Below are positions 35,141 through 44,620 of a stretch of 64,000 bases of DNA, piece by piece; the stretch's first letter is position 1, and every line of letters begins with the position of its first letter. Made by a program: the position numbers and the translations under genes. The DNA comes from Orbus sasakiae. GTDB taxonomy: Bacteria > Pseudomonadota > Gammaproteobacteria > Enterobacterales > Orbaceae. The notes under the pieces are model-generated. The model saw only the letters and a program-made list of their open reading frames with translations. It made no database searches and had not been told where the DNA came from. The DNA lies in the NCBI RefSeq assembly GCF_039542345.1, contig NZ_BAABHY010000001.1:186001-250000 (forward strand). The letters run 5' to 3'.

Positions 35141-37171
35141 ATGCGTATAAAAAAAATTCATATTTTAACTTCACTCTGTCTGCTCCATTCCACATTTAGC
35201 TTTGCAGCCATTGATACAATTATTGTAAGCAATGAAAGTGATAGCAGTACGAATACTCAATTGTCACCCAGCTATCAGCAAGAACAAAAAAAATTAAAAG
35301 AAACAGCAGGGGGGACCAATCTTATCGCACCTGAGCAAGAAGGTCGGCTTGCCACTTTACAAGATGCTTTAGATTATCAGCCGGGTATTATTGTACAAAA
35401 CTTCTTTGGTGGTACTGATCAACCTCGTATAAATATTCGTGGCTCAGGTGTACAAAGTGCACCCGTATCACGGGGCGTGATGCTATTACAAGATGGTTTA
35501 CCCATCACAGATGCAGATGGTAATTTTCATATTAGTACACTGGATATGCGAGATGCGCGGTTAATTTCAGTTTATCGCGGTGCAAATAGTATTCACCCAC
35601 AAACGAACAGTTTAGGGGGAGAACTTGATTTTATCTCTTATACCGGGCGGGATGAAACATTACGTGCACGTTATGAATATGGATCGTTTGGCCGTACGGG
35701 TAGCCAAATTGCTCTAGGTGGAATAAATCAACAATATAATCTCGATGGGCGCATTAGCTTAAGTTATGACCATTTTGATGGTTACCGTGATCATTCTAGT
35801 TCACAACGTAAAACCGCAAGAGCCAATTTTGGTTATGTGACCGATAATTTTGAAAACAGAACTTGGTTAAGTTGGACTGATTTACGTTTTGATGTGGCGG
35901 GGTCTTTATCGCAAGATCAATTAAAAGCAGATCCAAGTAGTGTATATAAAGCGGTGTGGCTACGTGATCCGCATCGTACGGTTCAACAAGGTCGGATTGC
36001 AAACCGATCAAATTGGCAATTTGACAATCAATCATTAGAACTTGGATTATGGTACCAGCAAACCCATGACAATTTTATTACGCCAACAACGTATATCCTC
36101 AGTGATAGCCGTACTAAAGGCGCACAATTTATGTATCAACTTGATTATGATGCGATCAGTTACCGTTCCGCATTAGCTTGGGATCATACATCGCTTGACC
36201 GTGATTTATTATTGAATCGTTTAGGCACTGTCAACAATAAAAAACCGATTGGTTACTATGATGCAACGGCTGAAAATATTTATGCGTCAGTCGGGTCTTC
36301 TCTGAAATTTGCCCAAGATTGGCAAGCAAATTTAGACATTAAAGTCACGCATGCCAAACGTGATGTGTTTGACCGCACAAATCGTCAGCAACTTGACCAA
36401 TCATGGACATTTTGGACACCTAAACTGGGGGTGATTTGGACACCAAACGATACCCAGCGTTTTTATGCCAATGTAAGCACAAGCCATGAACCGGCTTCAT
36501 TTCGGGAAATTATTACCAATGATGGTAAAAATAATAAACTCAACCCACAAAAAGGTATCACATTTGAAATTGGTGGTGATGGGGAAATCGTTAAAGGACT
36601 TAATTGGGATCTCGCGTTATACCGCAGCATGATCAAAGACGAGTACATCACCACCTATGATTCAACGGGGACGGCTGTCGGTGTATTTAACTATGCAAAT
36701 AAAACACGCCACCAAGGCATTGAAGCTGGCATCAAAGGGCTAGTGCCTGTAGGCGTTGGTGATGTTGTCTATCGATTAAGTTGGACCTACAGCGACTTTC
36801 GATTTATGGGCGGTGAATACAATGGTAAATATATTGCTGGAATCCCACGCAATGTGATTAGTGGTGAGCTACTTTATAAAATTGATGATTGGTCATTTGG
36901 GCCCAATATTCATTGGTTACCAACCAACACCCCAGTTGATCATGCCAATAGCATGGATGTGCAATACCGTGATAAGTACGCTATTTTTGGATTTAAAATC
37001 AACTATCAAAATAGCCATGGCTGGTCAGCTTATTTGATTGCTGATAACTTAACGAATAAACGTTATGCAACAGCATCGGTAGCTAACCGTGTCGTCAGTT
37101 CGAAAAGTGATAATACGTTATTCCCAGGTATGAAGTTTAACTTGAATGGCGGTATTATGTATCAGTTTTAA
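35141..37171 (+). CDS. TonB-dependent outer-membrane receptor (iron/siderophore type)
   Basis: A 676-residue receptor. A signal peptide (cleavage after SFAA, near residue 23) and a TonB-box-like DTIIVSN precede the plug (about 60-170, with QPGIIVQNFFGG and INIRGSG). The 22-strand barrel ends in the TonB-receptor terminus LNGGIMYQF with a final Phe. A near-perfect Fur box in front and a FecBCD-type ABC transporter 1.2 kb downstream indicate Fe3+-siderophore or other chelated-metal uptake. The ligand cannot be read from the sequence. Confidence 0.9.
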   Translation: MRIKKIHILTSLCLLHSTFSFAAIDTIIVSNESDSSTNTQLSPSYQQEQKKLKETAGGTNLIAPEQEGRLATLQDALDYQPGIIVQNFFGGTDQPRINIRGSGVQSAPVSRGVMLLQDGLPITDADGNFHISTLDMRDARLISVYRGANSIHPQTNSLGGELDFISYTGRDETLRARYEYGSFGRTGSQIALGGINQQYNLDGRISLSYDHFDGYRDHSSSQRKTARANFGYVTDNFENRTWLSWTDLRFDVAGSLSQDQLKADPSSVYKAVWLRDPHRTVQQGRIANRSNWQFDNQSLELGLWYQQTHDNFITPTTYILSDSRTKGAQFMYQLDYDAISYRSALAWDHTSLDRDLLLNRLGTVNNKKPIGYYDATAENIYASVGSSLKFAQDWQANLDIKVTHAKRDVFDRTNRQQLDQSWTFWTPKLGVIWTPNDTQRFYANVSTSHEPASFREIITNDGKNNKLNPQKGITFEIGGDGEIVKGLNWDLALYRSMIKDEYITTYDSTGTAVGVFNYANKTRHQGIEAGIKGLVPVGVGDVVYRLSWTYSDFRFMGGEYNGKYIAGIPRNVISGELLYKIDDWSFGPNIHWLPTNTPVDHANSMDVQYRDKYAIFGFKINYQNSHGWSAYLIADNLTNKRYATASVANRVVSSKSDNTLFPGMKFNLNGGIMYQF

Positions 37172-37576
37172 TCATTTAATCTGGCGAGGGGTTATCCTAC
37201 CCTCGTCGTGAATATTTGATACCGAGTACGCCTGTTTTTTTAATTGATGTTTTGAAACTAACCCTATCTTAATGATGTGATTAAGGCATTGTTAATATTC
37301 TTATTCCAATCTTTCACGTGATAATTCGTATGACGACTTATATTGATAAGCGTTATGGATGAGAGAACGCCTCATGGGAAGAGTCAAACGAAAACGATAG
37401 TTTAATCTTATTTAACAATTAACGTACACAATGTTTAACAAGAGAATAATTGGGTAAACGCCATCAATGTTAGATAAACCCTGAAATAAGATGGCGGGAC
37501 CTGCAAATATTTGGGCAATAACGTATCGTCATTTTCGTTAAATTATTGTCATAATAGCTAATTATAGTGTAAAAAC
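37172..37576. other. Intergenic region between receptor and Crp-like regulator
   Basis: 405 bases between convergent genes. A CGAGGG/CCCTCG hairpin at 37185-37205 may end the receptor transcript although no T-run follows. I see nothing else. Confidence 0.4.
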
Positions 37577-38293
37577 TTAAAAACTCCGCTTAGCTGATGA
37601 AACCAATTGATCCAAATACGTAATCTGTTTAAGTTTTATATGATAGCCATTTAAATCAATGATTTGCTTATGACGCCAATTTGAAAGCAAGCGACTCAAT
37701 GTTTCATAGCGAATACCTAATTTAGTGGCTAATTGCCCTCGGGTTATCGGTAAAACCAGTTCAATTGTTCGTTGTTCCCGTTGTAAGCTTAACAAATAGG
37801 CTGCCAGTCGCTGCTCAGCCGAGCTCGACGTTAGCCAATCGATATGATTAACATGTTCATATAGTTTTGAACTAAATCGAATGAGCAGCCTTTTCATCAC
37901 GATCGGGTTCTCTTCACAAACTTGTAAAATGCTGCGTTTATCGAGTAATAAGGCACTACCATGTGTTTTCGCACGTAGCGTCATTGGGTAACGATTATGT
38001 GGCATAAAGACGGCGGCAATCGCCACAAGCTCATGACGCGAAAAAATACCAAATATTTTTTCATCACCTAAATAAGTATTACGCAGCACTTCAATCTCAC
38101 CATCAAGAATCAATGGGCAAGCATTGAGCGTTGTGCCTTCATGGCTGATAATGTCACCTTCTGAAAAAGCCAAATGCGTACAACTTATTATAATGGGTCT
38201 AAGCGCTGAGCTGGATAACCCTTCAAACAATTTGGTACTAATTAACACTTGATAGATTGTTTGCTCAGATAATCCATTTTTGACAAATGTCAT
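37577..38293 (-). CDS. Crp/Fnr-family transcriptional regulator
   Basis: 238 residues: a cyclic-nucleotide-binding-like fold (about 20-150) and a C-terminal winged helix with ITRGQLATKLGIRYETLSRLL. No Fnr-type cysteine cluster is visible. The ATG at 38293 is used; an in-frame TTG at 38329 could add 12 residues. It is divergent from the iron-type ABC operon and shares its promoter region, which suggests local control of metal uptake. The effector is unknown. Confidence 0.82.
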   Translation of the reverse strand: MTFVKNGLSEQTIYQVLISTKLFEGLSSSALRPIIISCTHLAFSEGDIISHEGTTLNACPLILDGEIEVLRNTYLGDEKIFGIFSRHELVAIAAVFMPHNRYPMTLRAKTHGSALLLDKRSILQVCEENPIVMKRLLIRFSSKLYEHVNHIDWLTSSSAEQRLAAYLLSLQREQRTIELVLPITRGQLATKLGIRYETLSRLLSNWRHKQIIDLNGYHIKLKQITYLDQLVSSAKRSF

Positions 38294-38336
38294 AGGATTC
38301 ACTCTATTTAACAGATAGAATAGGCTCAATATAGTT

Positions 38337-38355
38337 GATAATAATTCTCATTTCA
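38337..38355 (+). promoter_or_regulatory. Weak Fur-box-like site before the ABC transporter
   Basis: GATAATAATTCTCATTTCA matches the Fur consensus at about 13 of 19 positions in the divergent promoter region. Plausible given the strong Fur box upstream of the receptor. Confidence 0.4.
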
Positions 38356-38390
38356 ATAACGAAATAGAGGAATTTATTGAGAATAACCTT

Positions 38391-39467
38391 ATGAAAAACA
38401 AGCTTTTATTGCTAACATTTTGTTTTTGTTATATCTGTTCATTATCCGCACAAGCGACATCACAACAATTTACTGATATGAATGGGCGAATAGTAACATT
38501 AGATAAGCCATTAGAACGGGTTGTTGTCATCCCCATTCCAGCTGCATCGATGTTAGTTGGCATGGATGAAAGTACGGACAAACTCGTTGGTATGCACCCT
38601 TTTGCCAAAGTTGCCGCAAAAGAAGGCATATTCAGTCAGCTATTCCCAACCATATTGTCCGTTCGCTCTGATACAGTCGGTAATAATTTTGTACCAAATA
38701 TCGAAACATTATTGAATGTAAATCCTGATCTGGTATGGCAATGGGGGCATCGTGGTGATGATATTATTGCGCCTATTGAAAATGCCGGACTCACTGTCGC
38801 AACACTCAATTACGGTAAAGAAGAATACACTCAGCAATGGATAACGTTGATGGGGCTGACATTAGATAAACCCGAAAAAGCTCAGCAAATGATCCATTGG
38901 CGTAATGACGTTATCGATCAGTTGCAAAAAGCAACAGCCGCATTATCGGCAAAACCCAAAGTCCTTTACTTGTCTCAATTCAATAATAGTATTCAAACAT
39001 TTGGCTCAACCTCACATAATAATTTTGATATTGAATTAGCAGGTGGCATTAGCCTAAATAAAGACATTACTGGTGCTCGAACCCTGAATATTGAACAAAT
39101 TTTAGTATGGGATCCCGATATCATCTTATTGGGTAATTTTGAGCAAGGTTTAAAACCACAAGATGTCTATGATAATGTTTTATTATCAGATGTTGCGGCC
39201 GTAAAACATAAACGAGTATTTAAATTACCCATCGGGGGATTTATATGGGATGCACCTAACCAAGAAACGCCGCTTTATTGGTTATGGCTCTCGATGATAT
39301 TCCATCCTGATAAAATGCAATGGCCATTACGCCAAGAGATGATCAAACAGTATCAAATGCTCTATCACTCTACGCTTAACCAACAACAGATTGATCAGAT
39401 TCTGCAAATTAAACTTAATCAGATCTCCGATTATGACCAGTTTAAATTTGCTGATACGGCTCAATAG
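38391..39467 (+). CDS. Periplasmic substrate-binding protein of FecB/BtuF-type metal-chelate transporter
   Basis: 358 residues with a signal peptide (LLLLTFCFCYICSLSAQA). Class III binding-protein folds are evident: FTDMNGRIVTLDKPLERVVV, VNPDLVWQWG and ILVWDPDIILLGNF. It delivers a siderophore or metal chelate to the permease encoded next. The Fur boxes and TonB receptor point to iron. Confidence 0.88.
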   Translation: MKNKLLLLTFCFCYICSLSAQATSQQFTDMNGRIVTLDKPLERVVVIPIPAASMLVGMDESTDKLVGMHPFAKVAAKEGIFSQLFPTILSVRSDTVGNNFVPNIETLLNVNPDLVWQWGHRGDDIIAPIENAGLTVATLNYGKEEYTQQWITLMGLTLDKPEKAQQMIHWRNDVIDQLQKATAALSAKPKVLYLSQFNNSIQTFGSTSHNNFDIELAGGISLNKDITGARTLNIEQILVWDPDIILLGNFEQGLKPQDVYDNVLLSDVAAVKHKRVFKLPIGGFIWDAPNQETPLYWLWLSMIFHPDKMQWPLRQEMIKQYQMLYHSTLNQQQIDQILQIKLNQISDYDQFKFADTAQ

Positions 39468-39481
39468 GGGTAACAAACATA

Positions 39482-40528
39482 ATGATCATGAATCAAACAG
39501 TCTATTCGCGATACCGTATTTTCATTTGGTTTGCTTTAATTATGTTGCTGTTAGTTACCATATTTATGGCTTTAAGTGTTGGGCGATATGCCATATCCCT
39601 AAGTCATGTCTGTCAAATTTTAGTCCATCAGATACTACCCGATGGGGTAATAACACCCAATTGGAGCAAGACCGCTGAAAAAGTGATATTGCATGTGCGA
39701 TTACCTCGCATACTCATTGCCTGTTTAACGGGAGCAGGGCTGGCTATCGCAGGGACAGCACTACAGAGTTTGTTTCGTAATCCGTTGGTTGGCCCGCAAA
39801 TTATTGGGGTCTCTTCTGGGGCTGCATTTGGTGGTGTACTGGCTATTTTACTTTTTTCATCAATGTGGCTCACCGTGAGTTTTGCTTTTTTAGGTGGTAT
39901 GTTAGCGATGATGCTGGTATTTATTTTAGGTTATCAGCGTTACGGATCGGGGATTTTAATGTTGATTTTAGCCGGCGTAGTAATTAATGCATTTTTTGCC
40001 GCGTTAATTTCATTAATTACTTATTTTGCTGACCCGAATAATACACTACCCACGATTGTATTTTGGTTGATGGGGAGCTTTTCAACGGCAACTTACCAAA
40101 AACTTGCCGTGCTGTTACCGGCAATACTGCTCGGCGGTGGTTTAATTACCGCCTGTCGATTTCGATTAAATGCGTTGTCGCTCGGTGAAGAGCAGGTCCA
40201 AGCACTGGGTTTATCATCTAATGGTATTCGGTGGTTAATCTTGGCTTGTGTGACATTAATTACCAGTGCAACGGTGGCCATTTCTGGCACGATTGGTTGG
40301 GTTGGACTCATTATACCGCATATTGCACGCCTAGTTGTTGGTCACGATCATCGTGTTTTAATTCCAATTTCAGCACTCATTGGTGCGATTTATATGATAG
40401 GGGTAGACACGATTGCCCGTAGCGTCACAAACGCAGAAATTCCATTGGGCATCATCACCGCTTTAGTTGGTGCACCTATCTTCGCCATCTTATTGAAAAG
40501 CATGAATAAAAAGGTCTCTATGGCATGA
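39482..40528 (+). CDS. FecCD-family ABC transporter permease
   Basis: 348 residues with about ten membrane helices. The hallmarks RLPRILIACLTGAGLAIAGT, RNPLVGPQIIGVSSGAAFG and GTIGWVGLIIPHIAR identify the FecCD/BtuC family. Only one permease gene is present, so it probably forms a homodimer. Its stop overlaps the ATPase start by four bases. Confidence 0.93.
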   Translation: MIMNQTVYSRYRIFIWFALIMLLLVTIFMALSVGRYAISLSHVCQILVHQILPDGVITPNWSKTAEKVILHVRLPRILIACLTGAGLAIAGTALQSLFRNPLVGPQIIGVSSGAAFGGVLAILLFSSMWLTVSFAFLGGMLAMMLVFILGYQRYGSGILMLILAGVVINAFFAALISLITYFADPNNTLPTIVFWLMGSFSTATYQKLAVLLPAILLGGGLITACRFRLNALSLGEEQVQALGLSSNGIRWLILACVTLITSATVAISGTIGWVGLIIPHIARLVVGHDHRVLIPISALIGAIYMIGVDTIARSVTNAEIPLGIITALVGAPIFAILLKSMNKKVSMA

Positions 40529-41265
40529 TAAACATCAATAATTTGTCATTTAAGGTGAAACAGAAATCATTATTTGAGGGGTTGAGTTTCGATTTACCTA
40601 AAGGCAGTATTACTGCCATTTTAGGCCCTAATGGTCGGGGTAAAACGACACTATTACGTCTCATTTTAGGACTACAAAACGGGTATGACGGCAAGATCAG
40701 TTTAAATGCAGATGTGGCTTATGTACCGCAACTGAGCTCGTCACTTTTTAATTACAGCGTTGAAACGATGGTGAGTCTTGGCCGATCGCGGCATATTGCG
40801 TGGTACGCTTCGCCGTCTATTAAAGATAAAAACATCGTGATGCAGTGTCTTGATTATTTAGGGCTAACAGACTTTTCATCAACCCCCTTTAACCAATTAA
40901 GTGGTGGTGAACGGCAAATGGTGATGATTGCACGCGCATTAGCTAGCGAGCCTAAAATTTTAATTTTAGATGAGCCGACATCAGCACTCGATCTGCACAA
41001 CCAAGATCGTATTTTATCCGTATTACGCGAATTGGCTCAACAACACAATATGACCATTTTGTTTACCAGTCATTACCCACAGCATGCGTTACATATTGCT
41101 GACTATTCACTGTTATTGCATGACAACCATCAATACCAATTTGGTTTAACCCAACACATTATTAATGAGCCTGCTTTACAGCAGTTGTATCACCTTGCCG
41201 TTGCACTTGAACCTGTTGACCGAGAACGTTATCACACAACGGCGGTCGTCCCTTTATTTAATTAA
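40525..41265 (+). CDS. ABC transporter ATPase for metal-chelate uptake
   Basis: 246 residues of the FepC/FecE type. Walker A GPNGRGKTT, signature LSGGE, Walker B ILILDEPTSALD and the switch His in LFTSHYP are intact. Translationally coupled to the permease (ATGA). It powers the FecBCD-type importer. Confidence 0.94.
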   Translation: MININNLSFKVKQKSLFEGLSFDLPKGSITAILGPNGRGKTTLLRLILGLQNGYDGKISLNADVAYVPQLSSSLFNYSVETMVSLGRSRHIAWYASPSIKDKNIVMQCLDYLGLTDFSSTPFNQLSGGERQMVMIARALASEPKILILDEPTSALDLHNQDRILSVLRELAQQHNMTILFTSHYPQHALHIADYSLLLHDNHQYQFGLTQHIINEPALQQLYHLAVALEPVDRERYHTTAVVPLFN

Positions 41266-41279
41266 CTATTAGGAGAAAC

Positions 41280-41630
41280 ATGATGAGCAATAATACGATA
41301 ACAGCCGCAGAAGCGTTAAATATCGCGAAATTGATAACCCCAACCGAACAGGGGATAGCCAGTCGAGTATTGGCAAGAACCACGGGTGGCAATTTAACAC
41401 TTTTTGCTTTTGATGAAGGGCAAGGCTTATCTGAACATAGTGCACCGTTTGATGCGCTGGTACAAGTGATTGAAGGTGAATTACGATTAATTATTGATGG
41501 TAAACCTGTCATTGCAACGCCGGGCACGCTTGTACGTATGCCTGCGAATATTCCTCATTCAGTGGAAGCCCCTAAGCCAGCTAAAATGCTGTTGATTATG
41601 TTAAGGGAAATCACATTAAAAGCAGAGTAA
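41280..41630 (+). CDS. Small cupin-domain protein
   Basis: A 116-residue single-domain cupin_2 protein. LSEHSAPFDALVQVIEGELRL and a second half ending PANIPHSVEAP keep the metal-binding His/Glu pattern. It is in the uptake operon, 14 bases after the ATPase and with AGGAG upstream. It may bind or release the imported metal or its chelate; this is inference. Confidence 0.82.
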   Translation: MMSNNTITAAEALNIAKLITPTEQGIASRVLARTTGGNLTLFAFDEGQGLSEHSAPFDALVQVIEGELRLIIDGKPVIATPGTLVRMPANIPHSVEAPKPAKMLLIMLREITLKAE

Positions 41631-41640
41631 GGAGCGATGT

Positions 41641-42423
41641 ATGGATGGCATAAAAAAAGAAGCTGGGCATAAATTTTTAGCGAAACTGGGCAAAACCCGA
41701 CTACGTCCAGGGGGCAAAAAAGCCACTGAATGGTTATTCAAACACGCTCATTTGACTCCGCAAAGTCACGTGTTGGAAATTGCTTGTAATATGGGGACGA
41801 CCGCCATTGAAATGGCAAGTCGTTATCAATGTCATGTTGTGGGCATTGATATGGACAAATCCGCCCTTGCTAAAGCGCGTGATAATATTACTCAGCATGG
41901 GCTTGAAACATTCGTTAGCGTCCAAGAGGCGGATGCGTCTAAATTACCATTTGCTGATAACAGTTTTGATGTTGTCATTAATGAAGCAATGTTAACAATG
42001 TATGCCAATAAAGCTAAATCACATCTATTAAAAGAGTACTTGCGGGTTTTAAAACCCGGTGGAAAATTATTAACACATGACATTATGTTACATGATCCAC
42101 AGTCTGCTGATGAGATTATTGCGCGTATTAAATCCGCCATTAATGTGAATGCTCAGCCGATATCTAAGCCAGCTTGGATTGAATTATTTCAGCAAGCTGG
42201 ATTTGATCAGGTCATCACTGATAATGGTGCAATGACGTTGATGTCGCCTCGGGGATTAATCGCTGATGAAGGGTTTTGCGGTACCTTGCGTATTATTCGT
42301 AATGCCATGAGAAAACAAAACCGCCGTCAATTTATCACGATGTTTAAAACATTTAGGCGTCATCGACATCAGCTTAATTATTTAGCGGTTTGTAGTACCA
42401 AATCATTAAATGGTACAGCGTAA
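41641..42423 (+). CDS. Class I SAM-dependent methyltransferase
   Basis: 260 residues. The SAM-binding motif VLEIACNMGTTAIEMASRY, the acidic end of strand 2 (VVGIDMD), and the LPFADNSFDVVINEAML region define a UbiE/methyltransferase_11-type enzyme. It has AAGGAG and starts ten bases after the cupin gene, so it ends the uptake operon. The substrate is unknown; an imported chelate or a metal ligand is possible. Confidence 0.83.
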   Translation: MDGIKKEAGHKFLAKLGKTRLRPGGKKATEWLFKHAHLTPQSHVLEIACNMGTTAIEMASRYQCHVVGIDMDKSALAKARDNITQHGLETFVSVQEADASKLPFADNSFDVVINEAMLTMYANKAKSHLLKEYLRVLKPGGKLLTHDIMLHDPQSADEIIARIKSAINVNAQPISKPAWIELFQQAGFDQVITDNGAMTLMSPRGLIADEGFCGTLRIIRNAMRKQNRRQFITMFKTFRRHRHQLNYLAVCSTKSLNGTA

Positions 42424-42450
42424 TTTATTCACTACATGTTATGTCTATTT

Positions 42451-42495
42451 TGGAATCATTATGCGCATGGCACGATGATTCCACTTTCTTTTTCT
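42451..42495 (+). terminator. Terminator after the uptake operon
   Basis: TGGAATCAT and ATGATTCCA pair around a 15-base loop and a T-rich tract (CTTTCTTTTTCT) follows. Confidence 0.7.
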
Positions 42496-42548
42496 ATTAT
42501 AAAGACTAAACTAAAAGCGTGATTTTTGAATCCTATCAAGGGGATCGT

Positions 42549-43529
42549 ATGAAAAAGAACGTTATTTTATTTAGCCAAATTCCGCAAGATCAACAAGCTC
42601 GACTCGCTCAAACCTTCAATTTAACAATGCTAAACCGCCAAAGTGATCCAAACAGTGATGCATTTAAACAGGCATTAGCGAATGCCGATGGCATTATTGG
42701 TGCAAGCATGTCGATGCGTATTGATGACGATTTTTTAGCCCAAACCCCAAAACTTCGCGCCGCTTCAACTATTTCAGTTGGGTTTGATAATTATGATTTA
42801 GCGGCGCTTAAAAAACACGGTGTTCGGTTAATGAACACCCCAACCGTATTAACAGAAGGCACCGCTGATTTAATTTTTACGTTACTCATGGCAACCGCCA
42901 GAAGAACGGTGGAACTGTCTAACCTTATTCATGCTGGTAAATGGACAAAAGGCATTACCCCTGAACATTTTGGTATAGACATTCATGGTAAAACGATCGG
43001 ATTTTTAGGGATGGGGCGGATTGCTAAAGCGTTAGTTAAGCGTGCGCATTGTGGTTTTGATATGAATGTGCTTTATTATAACCGTTCGGCTCATAGCGAT
43101 GTCGAACAAAAATATAACGCTAAGCGCCTTGAATTAGATGACGTGTTACAACAGGCCGATTTTGTGGTGGTCATCCTACCTTTAACCGCAGAAACAACAC
43201 ATTTAATTACCCAACAAAAATTGGCATTAATGAAGCCATCGGCAATCTTAATTAATGGCGCTCGCGGTAAAGTGATTGACCAGCAAGCACTCACCCAAGC
43301 ACTACAAAACAACGTTATCCGCGCCGCTGGACTTGATGTTTTTGAGGTGGAACCTTTGCCTATGGATTCACCGTTATTAAAACTTGATAATGTTTTATTA
43401 TCACCCCATGTCGGTTCGGCAACAGTTGAAACGCGTTATGCAATGGCAAAGTGTGCCGTTGATAATATGATTGCTGCCTTACAAGATGACAAACCGACCG
43501 AAAACTGGGTGAATCCCGAAGTCGGTTAA
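42549..43529 (+). CDS. ghrB: Glyoxylate/hydroxypyruvate reductase B (2-hydroxyacid dehydrogenase)
   Basis: A 326-residue NAD(P)H-dependent D-isomer-specific 2-hydroxyacid dehydrogenase. ASTISVGFDNYDL, the Rossmann glycine motif GFLGMGRIAKAL, NGARGKVID and HVGSATVETRY match GhrB. The ATG at 42549 follows AAGGGGA and starts the conserved N-terminus; an earlier in-frame start would add ten residues. It likely reduces glyoxylate, hydroxypyruvate or 2-keto-gluconate. Confidence 0.88.
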   Translation: MKKNVILFSQIPQDQQARLAQTFNLTMLNRQSDPNSDAFKQALANADGIIGASMSMRIDDDFLAQTPKLRAASTISVGFDNYDLAALKKHGVRLMNTPTVLTEGTADLIFTLLMATARRTVELSNLIHAGKWTKGITPEHFGIDIHGKTIGFLGMGRIAKALVKRAHCGFDMNVLYYNRSAHSDVEQKYNAKRLELDDVLQQADFVVVILPLTAETTHLITQQKLALMKPSAILINGARGKVIDQQALTQALQNNVIRAAGLDVFEVEPLPMDSPLLKLDNVLLSPHVGSATVETRYAMAKCAVDNMIAALQDDKPTENWVNPEVG

Positions 43530-43663
43530 AAGTAGACTAAAATAAGCTATTGATGCTTTAATTACAAATCATAGGTTAACATGATTGAATTGTCTATTAG
43601 TTATGTTACCCTAACAAAGTAAGTTCGTTAATTGTATAATTTTTAACAAGTTTAGGAGGGTAT

Positions 43664-44122
43664 ATGAAAATAAATGCAAAATTGTGTGCGGTTGTTGGTG
43701 TAGCGGGTTTATTAGCTGCTTGTTCAAATGGACCAAAAGCTGCTGATCAAAGTATTGCGGGTAGCTATGTTCTGGTCTCATTAAATGATCAGTCATTACC
43801 AAACTCTATTCCACCTGTGCTAAATGTGACTGAATCAAGCGAAGTCACTAAAATCGATATCAATGGTAAAATGTGTAATATTTTTAATGGTCAAGCTATT
43901 TACCAAAATGGGGTATTACAAGCTGCTAACGGCGTTGCGATGACTCGTATGTATTGTAGTGAAACCGCTTTAAACGAATTAGACACATTAATTGGCAATA
44001 TGCTAGCAAGTGGTGCTAAAGTCGAAAAAGTTGATGGTAAATTGATTTTAAAATCAGGGAATAACACACTGGTTTACCAACAAAAAGAACTACCAATGAC
44101 TCACAAAGATAACACCAAATAG
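43664..44122 (+). CDS. META/HslJ-like lipoprotein
   Basis: 152 residues. The lipobox LLAAC with Cys20 predicts processing by LspA and lipid anchoring. The mature domain (SIAGSYVLVSLNDQSLPN, KMCNIFNGQ) resembles META/HslJ domains with two further cysteines at MCNIF and RMYCSE that may form a disulfide. TTAGGAGGG gives strong initiation. Function is not known; family homology is moderate. Confidence 0.75.
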   Translation: MKINAKLCAVVGVAGLLAACSNGPKAADQSIAGSYVLVSLNDQSLPNSIPPVLNVTESSEVTKIDINGKMCNIFNGQAIYQNGVLQAANGVAMTRMYCSETALNELDTLIGNMLASGAKVEKVDGKLILKSGNNTLVYQQKELPMTHKDNTK

Positions 44123-44141
44123 TTTTTTATTGCTAGACTTT

Positions 44142-44168
44142 CTGCATCATTATTCAATAATGATGCAG
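44142..44168 (+). terminator. Hairpin between lipoprotein and DUF488 genes
   Basis: CTGCATCATTAT and ATAATGATGCAG pair perfectly over three bases. It is followed by CCCC rather than a T-run, so termination is uncertain. Confidence 0.5.
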
Positions 44169-44205
44169 TTCCCCTTAATTCATCTGTTCTACTGGATTGA
44201 TCAAT

Positions 44206-44571
44206 ATGATATCAAACATTATGCTTGAGCGGGTTTACCAAAAACCGTTAAACCTTAATGGCAATTGTTACTTGATTGACCGCTTATGGCCACGAGGCGT
44301 GAGTAAAGCAACACTCACTGGCGTTATTTGGTTAAAAGACGTTGCACCATCAAGTGAGTTGCGTCAGTGGTATCATGAACACGTAAATGAATGGGATATC
44401 TTTTATCAACACTATCAACAAGAACTTGAAACGAATCAAGCTGTAACCCTATTAGCTCAAAAGCTGATGAATAATGAAACCATCACGCTCTTATTTGGCA
44501 GTAAAGATCCTCAACATAATCACGCGATTGTATTACGTGATTTTTTAGTCAAAAAGCTTAAGCAAAAATAA
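44206..44571 (+). CDS. DUF488 (YeaO-type) protein
   Basis: 121 residues from the ATG at 44206. LIDRLWPRGVSKA, WLKDVAPSSELRQWY and LLFGSKDPQHNHA are the conserved DUF488 motifs. The biochemical role is unknown. It directly precedes ssrA on the same strand. Confidence 0.88.
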   Translation: MISNIMLERVYQKPLNLNGNCYLIDRLWPRGVSKATLTGVIWLKDVAPSSELRQWYHEHVNEWDIFYQHYQQELETNQAVTLLAQKLMNNETITLLFGSKDPQHNHAIVLRDFLVKKLKQK

Positions 44572-44600
44572 TAGCGCTAGTTAAACTCAACATTTTTTAG

Positions 44601-44606
44601 TATAAT
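44601..44606 (+). promoter_or_regulatory. -10 element of ssrA
   Basis: A perfect TATAAT 14 bases before the mature tmRNA 5' end. No good -35 hexamer is visible at the standard spacing (TAGTTA at 44578). Confidence 0.6.
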
Positions 44607-44620
44607 GATAACTCATTTTT

